This document shows positions 37,024-44,344 of a stretch of 64,000 bases of DNA, piece after piece. The stretch comes from Desertivirga brevis (GTDB lineage: Bacteria > Bacteroidota > Bacteroidia > Sphingobacteriales > Sphingobacteriaceae). How positions within the stretch are numbered: position 1 is the stretch's first letter; every line of letters starts with the position of its first letter. The translations under genes and the position numbers were made by a program. The stretch lies in contig NZ_JAFEWF010000004.1 in NCBI RefSeq assembly GCF_017355835.1, positions 62,001-126,000 on the forward strand, given 5' to 3'. The notes beneath the pieces were generated by a model, which saw only the letters and a list, made by a program, of their open reading frames with translations, ran no database searches and was not told the origin of the DNA.

Positions 37024-37962
37024 ATGACGAGACAAAAAGAATACCAGGGCATTATTGTTCCCCTTGTAACGCCTCTGAAAGAGAATTATCAGTTGGATGT
37101 TCAAGGGGTGGAGAATATTTTTTCTCATATGTATTCGAATGATGTTCTGCCATTTATATTAGGAACAACAGGAGAGTCCTCTTCCATTTCCTTGCCGGTA
37201 AAACAGGCCTATGTGAGGGAAGCGGTAAAAAATAAAAAAGCAGGAAGCAAACTTTACGCCGGGATCTCTTCCAATTGCGTGGAAGAATCTGTAGAATTTG
37301 CAAAGTTCTGTTTTGACTCGGGAGTAGATGCTGTTGCCGCAACTCTTCCGTCTTACTATGCGCTTACTGAAGCGCAAATGAGAACTTACTTCCTGACACT
37401 AGCTGAGCAGATTAAAGCTCCTATTATTATCTATAATATTCCGGGAACCACTCATATGTCCATTCCTCTTTCGCTTATTGAGGAGCTTAGCTACAATGAG
37501 TACATTGTAGGAACAAAAGACTCAGAACGGAGTGAGGAAAGGTTGAATGAGTCGCTGAAACTTTGGTCTGATCGTCCTGATTTCAGCCATTTTCTTGGCT
37601 GGGCTGCAAAGTCTGCACATGCTTTAATTAATGGCAGTGATGGGTTGATCCCAAGCACAGGTAATCTTCATCCCGGACTATATACTGAGATGGCTTCGGC
37701 GGTAGTTGAGGGAGACCATGAAAAGGCTTATTATTACCAATATTTGTCTGATGAACTAGGTAAGATCTATCAGGGTATTGGTACATTAGGTGAGTCGTTA
37801 TGGGCATTGAAGGTTCTGATGAATCAATATGGCCTATGTCAACCTGTAGCTATGCCTCCTTTAACTTCTCTTTCTTACGAGGTTAAAGAAAAGCTGTTAA
37901 ATACATTATCTGACTTTTTCAAAAAAGAAAATATTCAACTTAACGTATCATCAAATGTCTGA
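37024..37962 (+). CDS. Dihydrodipicolinate synthase/N-acetylneuraminate lyase family aldolase (second copy)
   Basis: A 312-residue class I aldolase with all canonical elements: GTTGE at residues 47-51, tyrosine Y137 in IIYNIPGTTH and Schiff-base lysine K165 in VGTKDSE. It is unlike the divergent copy at 2390. Members cleave or form 2-keto-3-deoxy acids with pyruvate as one partner. It starts 1 bp after the iron-ADH stop and its end overlaps the pdxA-family start by 8 bp, so the four genes ADH-aldolase-PdxA-DUF1537 kinase are a tight cassette. The proposed reaction is DHA to pyruvate plus a four-carbon semialdehyde; KDG-type or KDR-type cleavage is possible too. Confidence 0.9.
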   Translation: MTRQKEYQGIIVPLVTPLKENYQLDVQGVENIFSHMYSNDVLPFILGTTGESSSISLPVKQAYVREAVKNKKAGSKLYAGISSNCVEESVEFAKFCFDSGVDAVAATLPSYYALTEAQMRTYFLTLAEQIKAPIIIYNIPGTTHMSIPLSLIEELSYNEYIVGTKDSERSEERLNESLKLWSDRPDFSHFLGWAAKSAHALINGSDGLIPSTGNLHPGLYTEMASAVVEGDHEKAYYYQYLSDELGKIYQGIGTLGESLWALKVLMNQYGLCQPVAMPPLTSLSYEVKEKLLNTLSDFFKKENIQLNVSSNV

Positions 37963-38992
37963 AAAACCGATTATAGGTATAACCATGGGCGATCCGGCTA
38001 GTATAGGTCCGGAAATTGCAATAAAAGCCCTTTTAAACGAATCGATTTATTCCATCTGCAAGCCAATACTGGTAGGAGATGCGAGTGTGTTCGAGGATAT
38101 TATTGAAAGACTAAGTCTGAATGCTACATTAAACCCAGTATCTATTGTAAAGGATGCAAAGTTTGAGCTTGGAACAGTTGACGTTTTTGATTTGAAAAAC
38201 GTTGATCTGTCCAAATTGAAATTTGGAGAAATATCCGCAATGGCTGGTGCTGCATCTTTTGATGCTGTAAAGAGGGTTATTGAGTTGGCTCTTGAAGGGC
38301 AGGTTGATGCAACAGTGACCGGACCGATAAATAAAAAGTCAATCAACGAGGCTGGTCATCATTTTGCCGGACATACTGAAATATACGCGCACTACACCAA
38401 TACAAAGAAGTATGCCATGCTTCTTGTGGAAGAGAATATGAAAGTGATCCACGTTTCTACTCACGTTTCACTTCGTCAGGCTTGCGACCTTGTTAAAAAA
38501 GAAAGAATACTGGAAGTAGTGGAACTGCTTCACAACGGTCTTATTAGCCTTGGGGAACCAAATCTTAAGATCGGTATTGCTGGACTTAACCCTCATGCAG
38601 GCGATTCTGGCCTATTTGGTACCGAAGATGACGAAGAGATTCTGCCAGCTGTAGAGGAGGCAAAACGAAGAGGCTACGATGTAGAAGGTCCCGTTCCGGC
38701 AGATACGATGTTCTCAAAAGCAGCTACCGGTTATTTCGGTGGAGTTGTAGCGATGTATCACGATCAGGGACATATTCCCTTTAAGCTTACCGGGTTTAAA
38801 TGGAACGCCGAAAAGCAGCAGATGGACAGTGTAAAAGGAGTGAACATTACAATGGGACTTCCAATTATACGTACGTCTGTAGATCATGGTACAGCTTTCG
38901 AAATTGCGGGAAAAGGTGTTGCTAGTCCCGATGCAATGATCCTTGCAATAGAATCTGCAGTACAATTGGCGAAGAACAAGAAAACTTCATAA
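37955..38992 (+). CDS. PdxA-family 4-phospho-acid dehydrogenase (PdxA2-like)
   Basis: A 345-residue metal- and NAD-dependent decarboxylating dehydrogenase. Signatures: ITMGDPASIGPEIAIKAL at the N-terminus, GPINKKSINEAGHHFAGHTEIYA (about 130-150), GLNPHAGDSGLFGTED (about 210-225), PVPADTMF and AMYHDQGHIPFKL (about 265-280) with metal-binding histidines. PdxA proper acts on 4-phospho-hydroxythreonine in vitamin B6 synthesis. When paired with a DUF1537 kinase, as here, the PdxA2 type oxidises and decarboxylates D-threonate or D-erythronate 4-phosphate to DHAP. Its context inside a pectin operon, next to that kinase, argues for the catabolic role. Confidence 0.9.
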   Translation: MSEKPIIGITMGDPASIGPEIAIKALLNESIYSICKPILVGDASVFEDIIERLSLNATLNPVSIVKDAKFELGTVDVFDLKNVDLSKLKFGEISAMAGAASFDAVKRVIELALEGQVDATVTGPINKKSINEAGHHFAGHTEIYAHYTNTKKYAMLLVEENMKVIHVSTHVSLRQACDLVKKERILEVVELLHNGLISLGEPNLKIGIAGLNPHAGDSGLFGTEDDEEILPAVEEAKRRGYDVEGPVPADTMFSKAATGYFGGVVAMYHDQGHIPFKLTGFKWNAEKQQMDSVKGVNITMGLPIIRTSVDHGTAFEIAGKGVASPDAMILAIESAVQLAKNKKTS

Positions 38993-39026
38993 GAAGAACC
39001 TCTAAAAGGGAGGATGAAGTAGTTCC
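38985..39026 (+). repeat. Intergenic repeat related to the 58031-58210 duplication
   Basis: The sequence after the PdxA stop (TTCATAAGAAGAACCTC..., then GGGAGGATGAAG, TAGTTCC) follows the order of TTCATGAGC..., CGGAGGATGAAAG, ..GGTTC in the repeats at 58031 and 58121. It is a degenerate copy in a 63-bp gap. It supplies a GGAGG stretch but the next gene starts about 40 bp further on. Confidence 0.5.
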
Positions 39027-39055
39027 TAACAAAATCAGATTTTCAAGAAATCAAA

Positions 39056-40204
39056 ATGATCGTAGTAATTGCGGATGATTTAACGGGGGCAGTAGAACTA
39101 GCTGGCATTGGCTTAAGCTACGGGCTTAAAGTCGAGGTGAGCCTTGATCTCACTGCATCCGTTCAATCTGATTTGCTGGTTATTGCTACAGATACACGTT
39201 CGAAAACTCAGGAACTAGCAGTCGAAGACGTTAAATCGGTCTCAAGGAACCTTTCGACATTAAATCATTCGTTCGTATTTAAGAAGGTCGATTCAGTGTT
39301 AAGAGGGCATGTAATATCTGAGTTGAGAGCACAAATGGAGGTCTTCAATTTAAAAAAGGCACTGCTGGTTCCGGCAAATCCTGGTTTAGGACGTACCATC
39401 GAAAATGGGAAGTACCTAATTCACGGAAAACCGCTGCATGAGACAGGTTTCGCCAATGATCCTGAGTTCCCGGCAAGGACATCTGAAATTATTAATATGC
39501 TCCGAACTTCTGCTTCCGATGTTTATATCCGCAAACCAACTGATAGTATTGAAGATATTGGTATAAGTGTCGGAGAAACTGTCAGTCCTGCAGATATTGA
39601 TAAATGGACTGTTAAGGTAGATTCAGAAACACTTTTGGCTGGAGGATCGGCATTTTTTGCGTCCTTGCTTAAGAAAGTCCAGACAGAATACCCGATAGAG
39701 ACAAAACAGGGATATCGGCCAGGAACCAGAAAATTATTTGTATCAGGCACTGCATATAAAGACAGCGCAATTAAAATTCAACAACTTAGTGAAAGTGGGC
39801 AAGTCAGCTACATGCCCTCGTCGCTTTACTTTGAATCAATATCAGATTATGCTGTTGAGCAGTGGGCAGCAGAAATAGAAAATAAATTAAACATCTATCA
39901 AACTGCAATTATCGCTATTCACCCTGAATGTGAGACTTTTGCAGGTATTGGAGCGCCAGAGCTAAGAGAAAGGACTGCTTCGGTAGTAAAATCCATATTT
40001 GAACGAACCCAAATAGACGAGCTAATGGTAGAAGGTGGTTCAACCGCTTTTTCCATACTAACCAAATTAGGGATAAGTAGACTTTATCCTGTTAACGAAT
40101 TTTCGACCGGAGTAGTCTGCAGTCGTACAAAGGAAATTAATAACTTGTACATTACCCTAAAGCCTGGCAGCTACCAATGGCCAGAGGAGGTGCGAATGCT
40201 ATAA
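39056..40204 (+). CDS. DUF1537 four-carbon acid-sugar kinase family protein
   Basis: A 382-residue ATP-dependent kinase. N-terminal motif IVVIADDLTGAVELAGIGLSYG (residues 2-23), KKVDSVLRGHVISEL (about 80-95) and VPANPGLGRTIENGKYLIHGKPL (about 105-128) mark the substrate domain; VEGGSTAFSILTKLG (about 325-340) and STGVVCSRT mark the nucleotide-binding C-terminal domain. Characterised DUF1537 kinases phosphorylate D-threonate (DtnK), L-threonate (LtnK) or D-erythronate (OtnK). Pairing with a PdxA2-type enzyme and absence of OtnC/OtnI-type partners favours D-threonate. The gene is 63 bp after pdxA2 and 18 bp before an SSS symporter. Confidence 0.9.
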   Translation: MIVVIADDLTGAVELAGIGLSYGLKVEVSLDLTASVQSDLLVIATDTRSKTQELAVEDVKSVSRNLSTLNHSFVFKKVDSVLRGHVISELRAQMEVFNLKKALLVPANPGLGRTIENGKYLIHGKPLHETGFANDPEFPARTSEIINMLRTSASDVYIRKPTDSIEDIGISVGETVSPADIDKWTVKVDSETLLAGGSAFFASLLKKVQTEYPIETKQGYRPGTRKLFVSGTAYKDSAIKIQQLSESGQVSYMPSSLYFESISDYAVEQWAAEIENKLNIYQTAIIAIHPECETFAGIGAPELRERTASVVKSIFERTQIDELMVEGGSTAFSILTKLGISRLYPVNEFSTGVVCSRTKEINNLYITLKPGSYQWPEEVRML

Positions 40205-40222
40205 GAACTAAATGACCAACTT

Positions 40223-41821
40223 ATGAAACCTATATTAAATGTTATTGATTATTCGATAATCATCATCGTTCTTCTTGTTACGCTGTATTTTGGTTTTCGA
40301 TTTTCAAAAAATCAAACTTCCACAAAAACGTATTTTGCTGCTCATGGACGTGTTCCGGCCTGGGCAATTGGAATGTCTTTGCTCGCTACATTAATAAGTA
40401 GCGTCACATTTCTGGGGTATCCGGGCGAAGGTTATTCCTCCAATTGGATCTTACTTGTACAGGGACTAATGGTTCCCATAGTCTTGTTATGTACTATTTG
40501 GTTTATTGTACCACTTTATAGGAAAGTTATCGGTTTAAGTACTTACGAGTATTTCGAGAAACGCTTTGGCTTATTTGCCCGCTACTATAGTTCAATTGCC
40601 TTTGTGCTCCGGCAGTTTTCAGGTATGGGAACTGTTTTCTTTCTGTTGGCTATTGCACTTACCAATATGACTGGTGGCAATACCTTCGCGATAATAAGTG
40701 TTGTCGGTTTAATAATTATTATCGTAAACCTGATGGGAGGGATTGAAGCTGTGATCTGGCTGGATGTGTTTCAGGGCTTCATGCTGTTTGCATCCGGAAT
40801 TCTCTGTTTTGCAGTTATTCTTTTCTCGGTGGATGGAGGTCCTATGGAAGTTTGGAAAATTGCTCAAGAAAATGGGCGGACGGGTTTTGGACCTTATGAC
40901 GTTGATTTCACCCGGTTGACTTTTATTGTAATGGCAATCAATGGAGCATTCTATGCCATTCAGAAATATGGAACAGATCAAACTGTAATTCAAAGATATT
41001 TAACAGCAAAGACTGATAAGGCAGCTATTAAGGCTTCATTAATGGGAATTCTCCTGACAGTGCCTGTATGGACGCTGTTTATGCTCATTGGAACAGCACT
41101 TTTCGTTTATTACAAGCAACAACCTTTGCCAGAAGGAATGCGAGCAGATGCTGTTTTTCCTTATTTTATAATGACTCAACTACCAACCGGTGTTGTTGGT
41201 TTTATTCTGGCAGCCATGATATCTGCAGCCATATGCAGTTTAAGTGCAGATCTGAATTCTCTTGCAGCAGTGGGGATGGAGGATTATTACAAAAAGTTTA
41301 GGAAGAACCGCCCTGATAAGGAGTATTTATTTGTAAGTCGACTGTTTGTGGTGCTTTCGGGCCTTTTAGCAATAGGAATTGGAGCTATTTATATTAATGC
41401 TGGAAGTGAAGGTGTTCTTGGGATTGTATTTACCCTCTATGCTATCTTTTCCGGTGGAATTGTTGGAATTTTCCTTCTTGGGATCTTGTCTGCGAGAGCC
41501 AACAGGCAAGGAGTTAATATAGCTATCATTATCTGTATTATTTTTACTGCCTATGCTTTCTTAACATCAACCGAAATTGGCTTAGGTGAAAACAAGACGC
41601 TGCTTCTTGATTTTGGTAAATACAATTTCACACATAATAAACTAATGTTAGGTGTCTACAGTCACCTTATAGTGATAGTGGTGGGCTATATAGCAAGCCT
41701 GTTTTTCCCTAAACCCGAGTTAGACAAAAACTTATTGTTTAGTGGATGGAATGCTGCCAGAAAAGTTAGGAAAGCAGAAGAAAGGCTTAAGAGCGTTTCA
41801 TCTGAAGTTTCATCGTTATAG
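40223..41821 (+). CDS. Sodium:solute symporter (SSS/SLC5 family)
   Basis: A 532-residue inner-membrane symporter with about 13-14 hydrophobic segments. It opens NVIDYSIIIIVLLVTLYFGFRFSK and has VPAWAIGMSLLATLISSVTFLGYPGEGYSSNW near residues 45-75, matching the SSS copy at 760 in both order and wording. LAAMISAAICSLSADLNSLAAV near residue 335 is the Na+-site helix. It closes the ADH-aldolase-PdxA-kinase cassette, so it probably imports the sugar acid that the cassette degrades. SSS carriers include sialic acid transporters, which fits a 2-keto-3-deoxy acid cargo; the identity is inferred. Confidence 0.9.
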   Translation: MKPILNVIDYSIIIIVLLVTLYFGFRFSKNQTSTKTYFAAHGRVPAWAIGMSLLATLISSVTFLGYPGEGYSSNWILLVQGLMVPIVLLCTIWFIVPLYRKVIGLSTYEYFEKRFGLFARYYSSIAFVLRQFSGMGTVFFLLAIALTNMTGGNTFAIISVVGLIIIIVNLMGGIEAVIWLDVFQGFMLFASGILCFAVILFSVDGGPMEVWKIAQENGRTGFGPYDVDFTRLTFIVMAINGAFYAIQKYGTDQTVIQRYLTAKTDKAAIKASLMGILLTVPVWTLFMLIGTALFVYYKQQPLPEGMRADAVFPYFIMTQLPTGVVGFILAAMISAAICSLSADLNSLAAVGMEDYYKKFRKNRPDKEYLFVSRLFVVLSGLLAIGIGAIYINAGSEGVLGIVFTLYAIFSGGIVGIFLLGILSARANRQGVNIAIIICIIFTAYAFLTSTEIGLGENKTLLLDFGKYNFTHNKLMLGVYSHLIVIVVGYIASLFFPKPELDKNLLFSGWNAARKVRKAEERLKSVSSEVSSL

Positions 41822-41828
41822 ATTAGAT

Positions 41829-43217
41829 ATGAAGTTTTATTTTTCGTTTTGTTTGTTTTTAGTGTTCCACTTCTCATTTGGTCAAACTTCTGACAATGCC
41901 TTTAAAAAGCCTCTTAAGGAAGTGATCAACCAAATTGAAAGCCAGTACAAGGTTAAGATTCGCTATCCGGAAGATTTAGTGAAAGACAGGTATGTTACTT
42001 ACGCCGGCTGGCGTTTTCGTCCTGACTTTGATAAAACTATGACTAATATATTTTCCTCCCAGGATATTACATATGTAAAAGAAAGCGAAGGGAAGTATAA
42101 GCTTCAGGCATTTCAATATCATTTAAAGACGCCACAGGAGGGAAAGGAGCAACTGGAATACTTTTCTGGTTTATACAATGACAAGCAGGGCTGGGAGAAC
42201 CGTAAGGCTCTGTTAAAATCAGAGTTGGTGCAGGCACTTAAGTTATCTCCTTTGCCTCAGAAACCTAATAGTAAGCCAATTATTACTAATAAAAGAATAT
42301 ACGATGGGTATTCTGTTGAGAATGTGGCCATTGAAGTGTTGCCAGGTGTATATACCTCTGGTTCACTTTATATGCCTCTAAACATTAAGGGAAAAATTCC
42401 CGTAATATTAAATCCTGATGGCCATTTTGGTGACGGACGATATCGAGCGGATGCACAGTACAGATGTGCTATGCAAGCCAGAATGGGAGCCATGGCATTC
42501 AGTTATGACCTTTTTGCCTGGGGTGAATCTCTCTTGCAATTTAAAGGGGCAGATCACCGAAGGGCTTTAGCACAGACTATACAGGCTCTTAACAGCATCC
42601 GTATCCTTGACTGGATGTTAAGTTTTAAAAATGCCGATCCTAAGCGTGTTGCCATTACAGGCGGATCTGGCGGTGGAAGTCAGACTATGCTGATCACTGC
42701 TATTGACGATCGTATTAAATTAAGTGTTCCTGTGGTTATGTTGTCCTCTTATCATAGCGGAGGGTGTCCTTGTGAAAGCGGTATGGGCGTTCATCTTTGC
42801 GGGGGCGGAACCAATAATGTTGAAATTGCTTCTATGGCGGCGCCGAGGCCTCAATTAGTGATCTCAGACGGGAAAGACTGGACTCAGCAGGTTCCTCAGG
42901 TCGAGTTTCCTTATGTACAGAAGATATATGGATTTTACGGTCAGCAGAACATGACAGCTAACGCTCATTTCCCTGCTGAAGGTCATGATTATGGACTTAG
43001 TAAACGTTTGGCCATGTATGATTTTATTGGTAAGCATTTTAAGCTGGATGTAAAAAGAGTACAGGGTAAGGATGGGAAATTTGATGAGTCTAAAGTTACC
43101 ATAGAGAAATATCCAACCATGTACGTATTTGGTGAGAAGGGGGAAAAACTGCCATCAAATGCCATTAAGAGTTTTGAAGAATTAGAGCAAGTATTTGCAA
43201 AAGCATCAAATAAATAA
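41829..43217 (+). CDS. Secreted STN-like domain + alpha/beta-hydrolase esterase
   Basis: A 462-residue protein; the ATG at 41829 (8 bp after the SSS stop) gives signal peptide MKFYFSFCLFLVFHFSFGQ. An upstream in-frame ATG at 41742 lies inside the symporter gene and would bury the signal. Residues about 20-95 (FKKPLKEVINQIESQYKVKIRYPEDLV..., YVKESEGKYKLQ) resemble the short STN domain of secretins and TonB receptors. The rest is an alpha/beta-hydrolase with nucleophile elbow AITGGSGGGSQT (serine near 258), candidate acid aspartate in LVISDGKDW and histidine in PAEGHDYG. It resembles acetylxylan-esterase or prolyl-oligopeptidase-like enzymes. A pectin side-chain esterase is likely. The fusion of STN to a hydrolase is unusual. 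Confidence 0.75.
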   Translation: MKFYFSFCLFLVFHFSFGQTSDNAFKKPLKEVINQIESQYKVKIRYPEDLVKDRYVTYAGWRFRPDFDKTMTNIFSSQDITYVKESEGKYKLQAFQYHLKTPQEGKEQLEYFSGLYNDKQGWENRKALLKSELVQALKLSPLPQKPNSKPIITNKRIYDGYSVENVAIEVLPGVYTSGSLYMPLNIKGKIPVILNPDGHFGDGRYRADAQYRCAMQARMGAMAFSYDLFAWGESLLQFKGADHRRALAQTIQALNSIRILDWMLSFKNADPKRVAITGGSGGGSQTMLITAIDDRIKLSVPVVMLSSYHSGGCPCESGMGVHLCGGGTNNVEIASMAAPRPQLVISDGKDWTQQVPQVEFPYVQKIYGFYGQQNMTANAHFPAEGHDYGLSKRLAMYDFIGKHFKLDVKRVQGKDGKFDESKVTIEKYPTMYVFGEKGEKLPSNAIKSFEELEQVFAKASNK

Positions 43218-43218
43218 T

Positions 43219-44115
43219 ATGCAAAGTCGTCGTCACTTTTTAAAATCAGCTGCACTTTTTGGTGCCACACTTGTTCTGCCTACAGGTGATATTTTCGCTG
43301 CGCTGAAACCGAAGAAACAGCGATATAAAGTAGCCGTAGTGGATCTGATGATCTTGAAGCGTCAGAAGTTAAGTGCATTTCAACTCACTAAAGATCTGGG
43401 CGCCGATGGCCTGGAAGTAGATATGGGAGGCTTGGGAAACCGGGATACTTTCGCAAGCGAATTGGCGAAGCCCGAGGTTAGACAACAATTTCTGGATAAA
43501 GCTAAGGAGTTAAATATTGAGATATGTTCATTAGCCATGACAGGTTTTTACGCTCAATCTTTCGCTACTCGTCCAACTTACCAGAAAATGGTGCAGGACT
43601 GCATTGATACTATGGTTTCGATGAATGTGAAGGTAGGGTTTTTGCCATTAGGTGTTCAGGGTGATCTGGTTAAAAATCCCGAGTTAAGACCAGCTATTGT
43701 TGAACGTCTGAAGGTTGTTGGGGAAATGGCTCGTAAGGCAGGTGTAGTGATCGGCATTGAAACCTCTTTAGACGCAGCTTCAGAGGTTAAACTTCTAAAG
43801 GATATAGGGTCTTCAGCAATCAAGATCTATTTCAATTTCTCTAATCCCCTTAAGGCAGGTCGCGATCTGCATAAAGAACTTAGGATCCTTGGAAAAAAGA
43901 GAATTTGCCAGATTCATTGTACAGACGAGGATGGTGTATGGTTGGAGAATAATACACGCATGGATTTGAACAAGGTGAAAGATACACTCGACGATATGGG
44001 TTGGAAGGGGTGGCTAGTTATAGAACGTTCCCGTGACCAGCGTGATCCTACTAATGTTAGAAAGAACTTCAGCGCGAACACCACATACGTGAAAAAGATC
44101 TTCCAGGGGCAATGA
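43219..44115 (+). CDS. Tat-exported sugar phosphate isomerase/epimerase-like TIM barrel
   Basis: A 298-residue protein. The ATG at 43219 directly follows the preceding stop and gives a twin-arginine signal (SRRHFLKSAALFGATLVLP). The mature part is an AP-endonuclease-2/xylose-isomerase-like TIM barrel: DGLEVDMGGLGNRDTF, NIEICSLAMTGF, VGFLPLG, GIETSLD, QIHCTDEDG and WKGWLVIERSRD supply the expected metal-site Glu/Asp/His positions. Family members isomerise or epimerise sugars and inositols. Export suggests that it acts in the periplasm on a released sugar. The stop codon is inside the stem of the operon terminator, so it is the last gene of the 26-kb unit. Confidence 0.8.
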   Translation: MQSRRHFLKSAALFGATLVLPTGDIFAALKPKKQRYKVAVVDLMILKRQKLSAFQLTKDLGADGLEVDMGGLGNRDTFASELAKPEVRQQFLDKAKELNIEICSLAMTGFYAQSFATRPTYQKMVQDCIDTMVSMNVKVGFLPLGVQGDLVKNPELRPAIVERLKVVGEMARKAGVVIGIETSLDAASEVKLLKDIGSSAIKIYFNFSNPLKAGRDLHKELRILGKKRICQIHCTDEDGVWLENNTRMDLNKVKDTLDDMGWKGWLVIERSRDQRDPTNVRKNFSANTTYVKKIFQGQ

Positions 44116-44134
44116 TTTAGTTCATTGCCTTTTT
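44108..44134 (+). terminator. Intrinsic terminator of the 26-kb operon
   Basis: GGCAATGA (44108-44115) pairs with TCATTGCC (44122-44129) around a 6-nt loop, followed by TTTTT to 44134. The TGA of the stem is the stop codon of the preceding gene. Confidence 0.88.
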
Positions 44135-44192
44135 CCGCATGTTAATTGTAATATACCTGCCTTATTGTCTCAAATCTATTACTTTCAGAGAT

Positions 44193-44254
44193 AACATCCT
44201 ATAATACCTAGGAAACTTGATATAAAAAATCCTTCTGGCCTGCGTATATTTTTG
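44193..44254 (+). promoter_or_regulatory. Direct-repeat activator site plus -7 box, promoter of the second GH78 operon
   Basis: Half-site 1 is AACATCCTATA (44193-44203). Half-site 2 is a weaker AACTTGATATA (44214-44224). TATTTTTG (44247-44254) is an exact -7 box after 22 bp. The array is 62 bp, as in the other five. The predicted leader is about 85 nt. Confidence 0.78.
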
Positions 44255-44344
44255 TACTCAGGCTAACCATTTCGGCGGTTCAGAAAAGGATTTTAATGCT
44301 ATTTTTCTGTTTGTTAACCACCCTAATGGGGCTATTTCTAAGAA

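Noticed and set aside
35874..40204. Reading the ADH-aldolase-PdxA-kinase set as an L-rhamnose (lactaldehyde) pathway
   Set aside because: It would explain ADH and aldolase but leave PdxA and the DUF1537 kinase without a role; kept only as an alternative.
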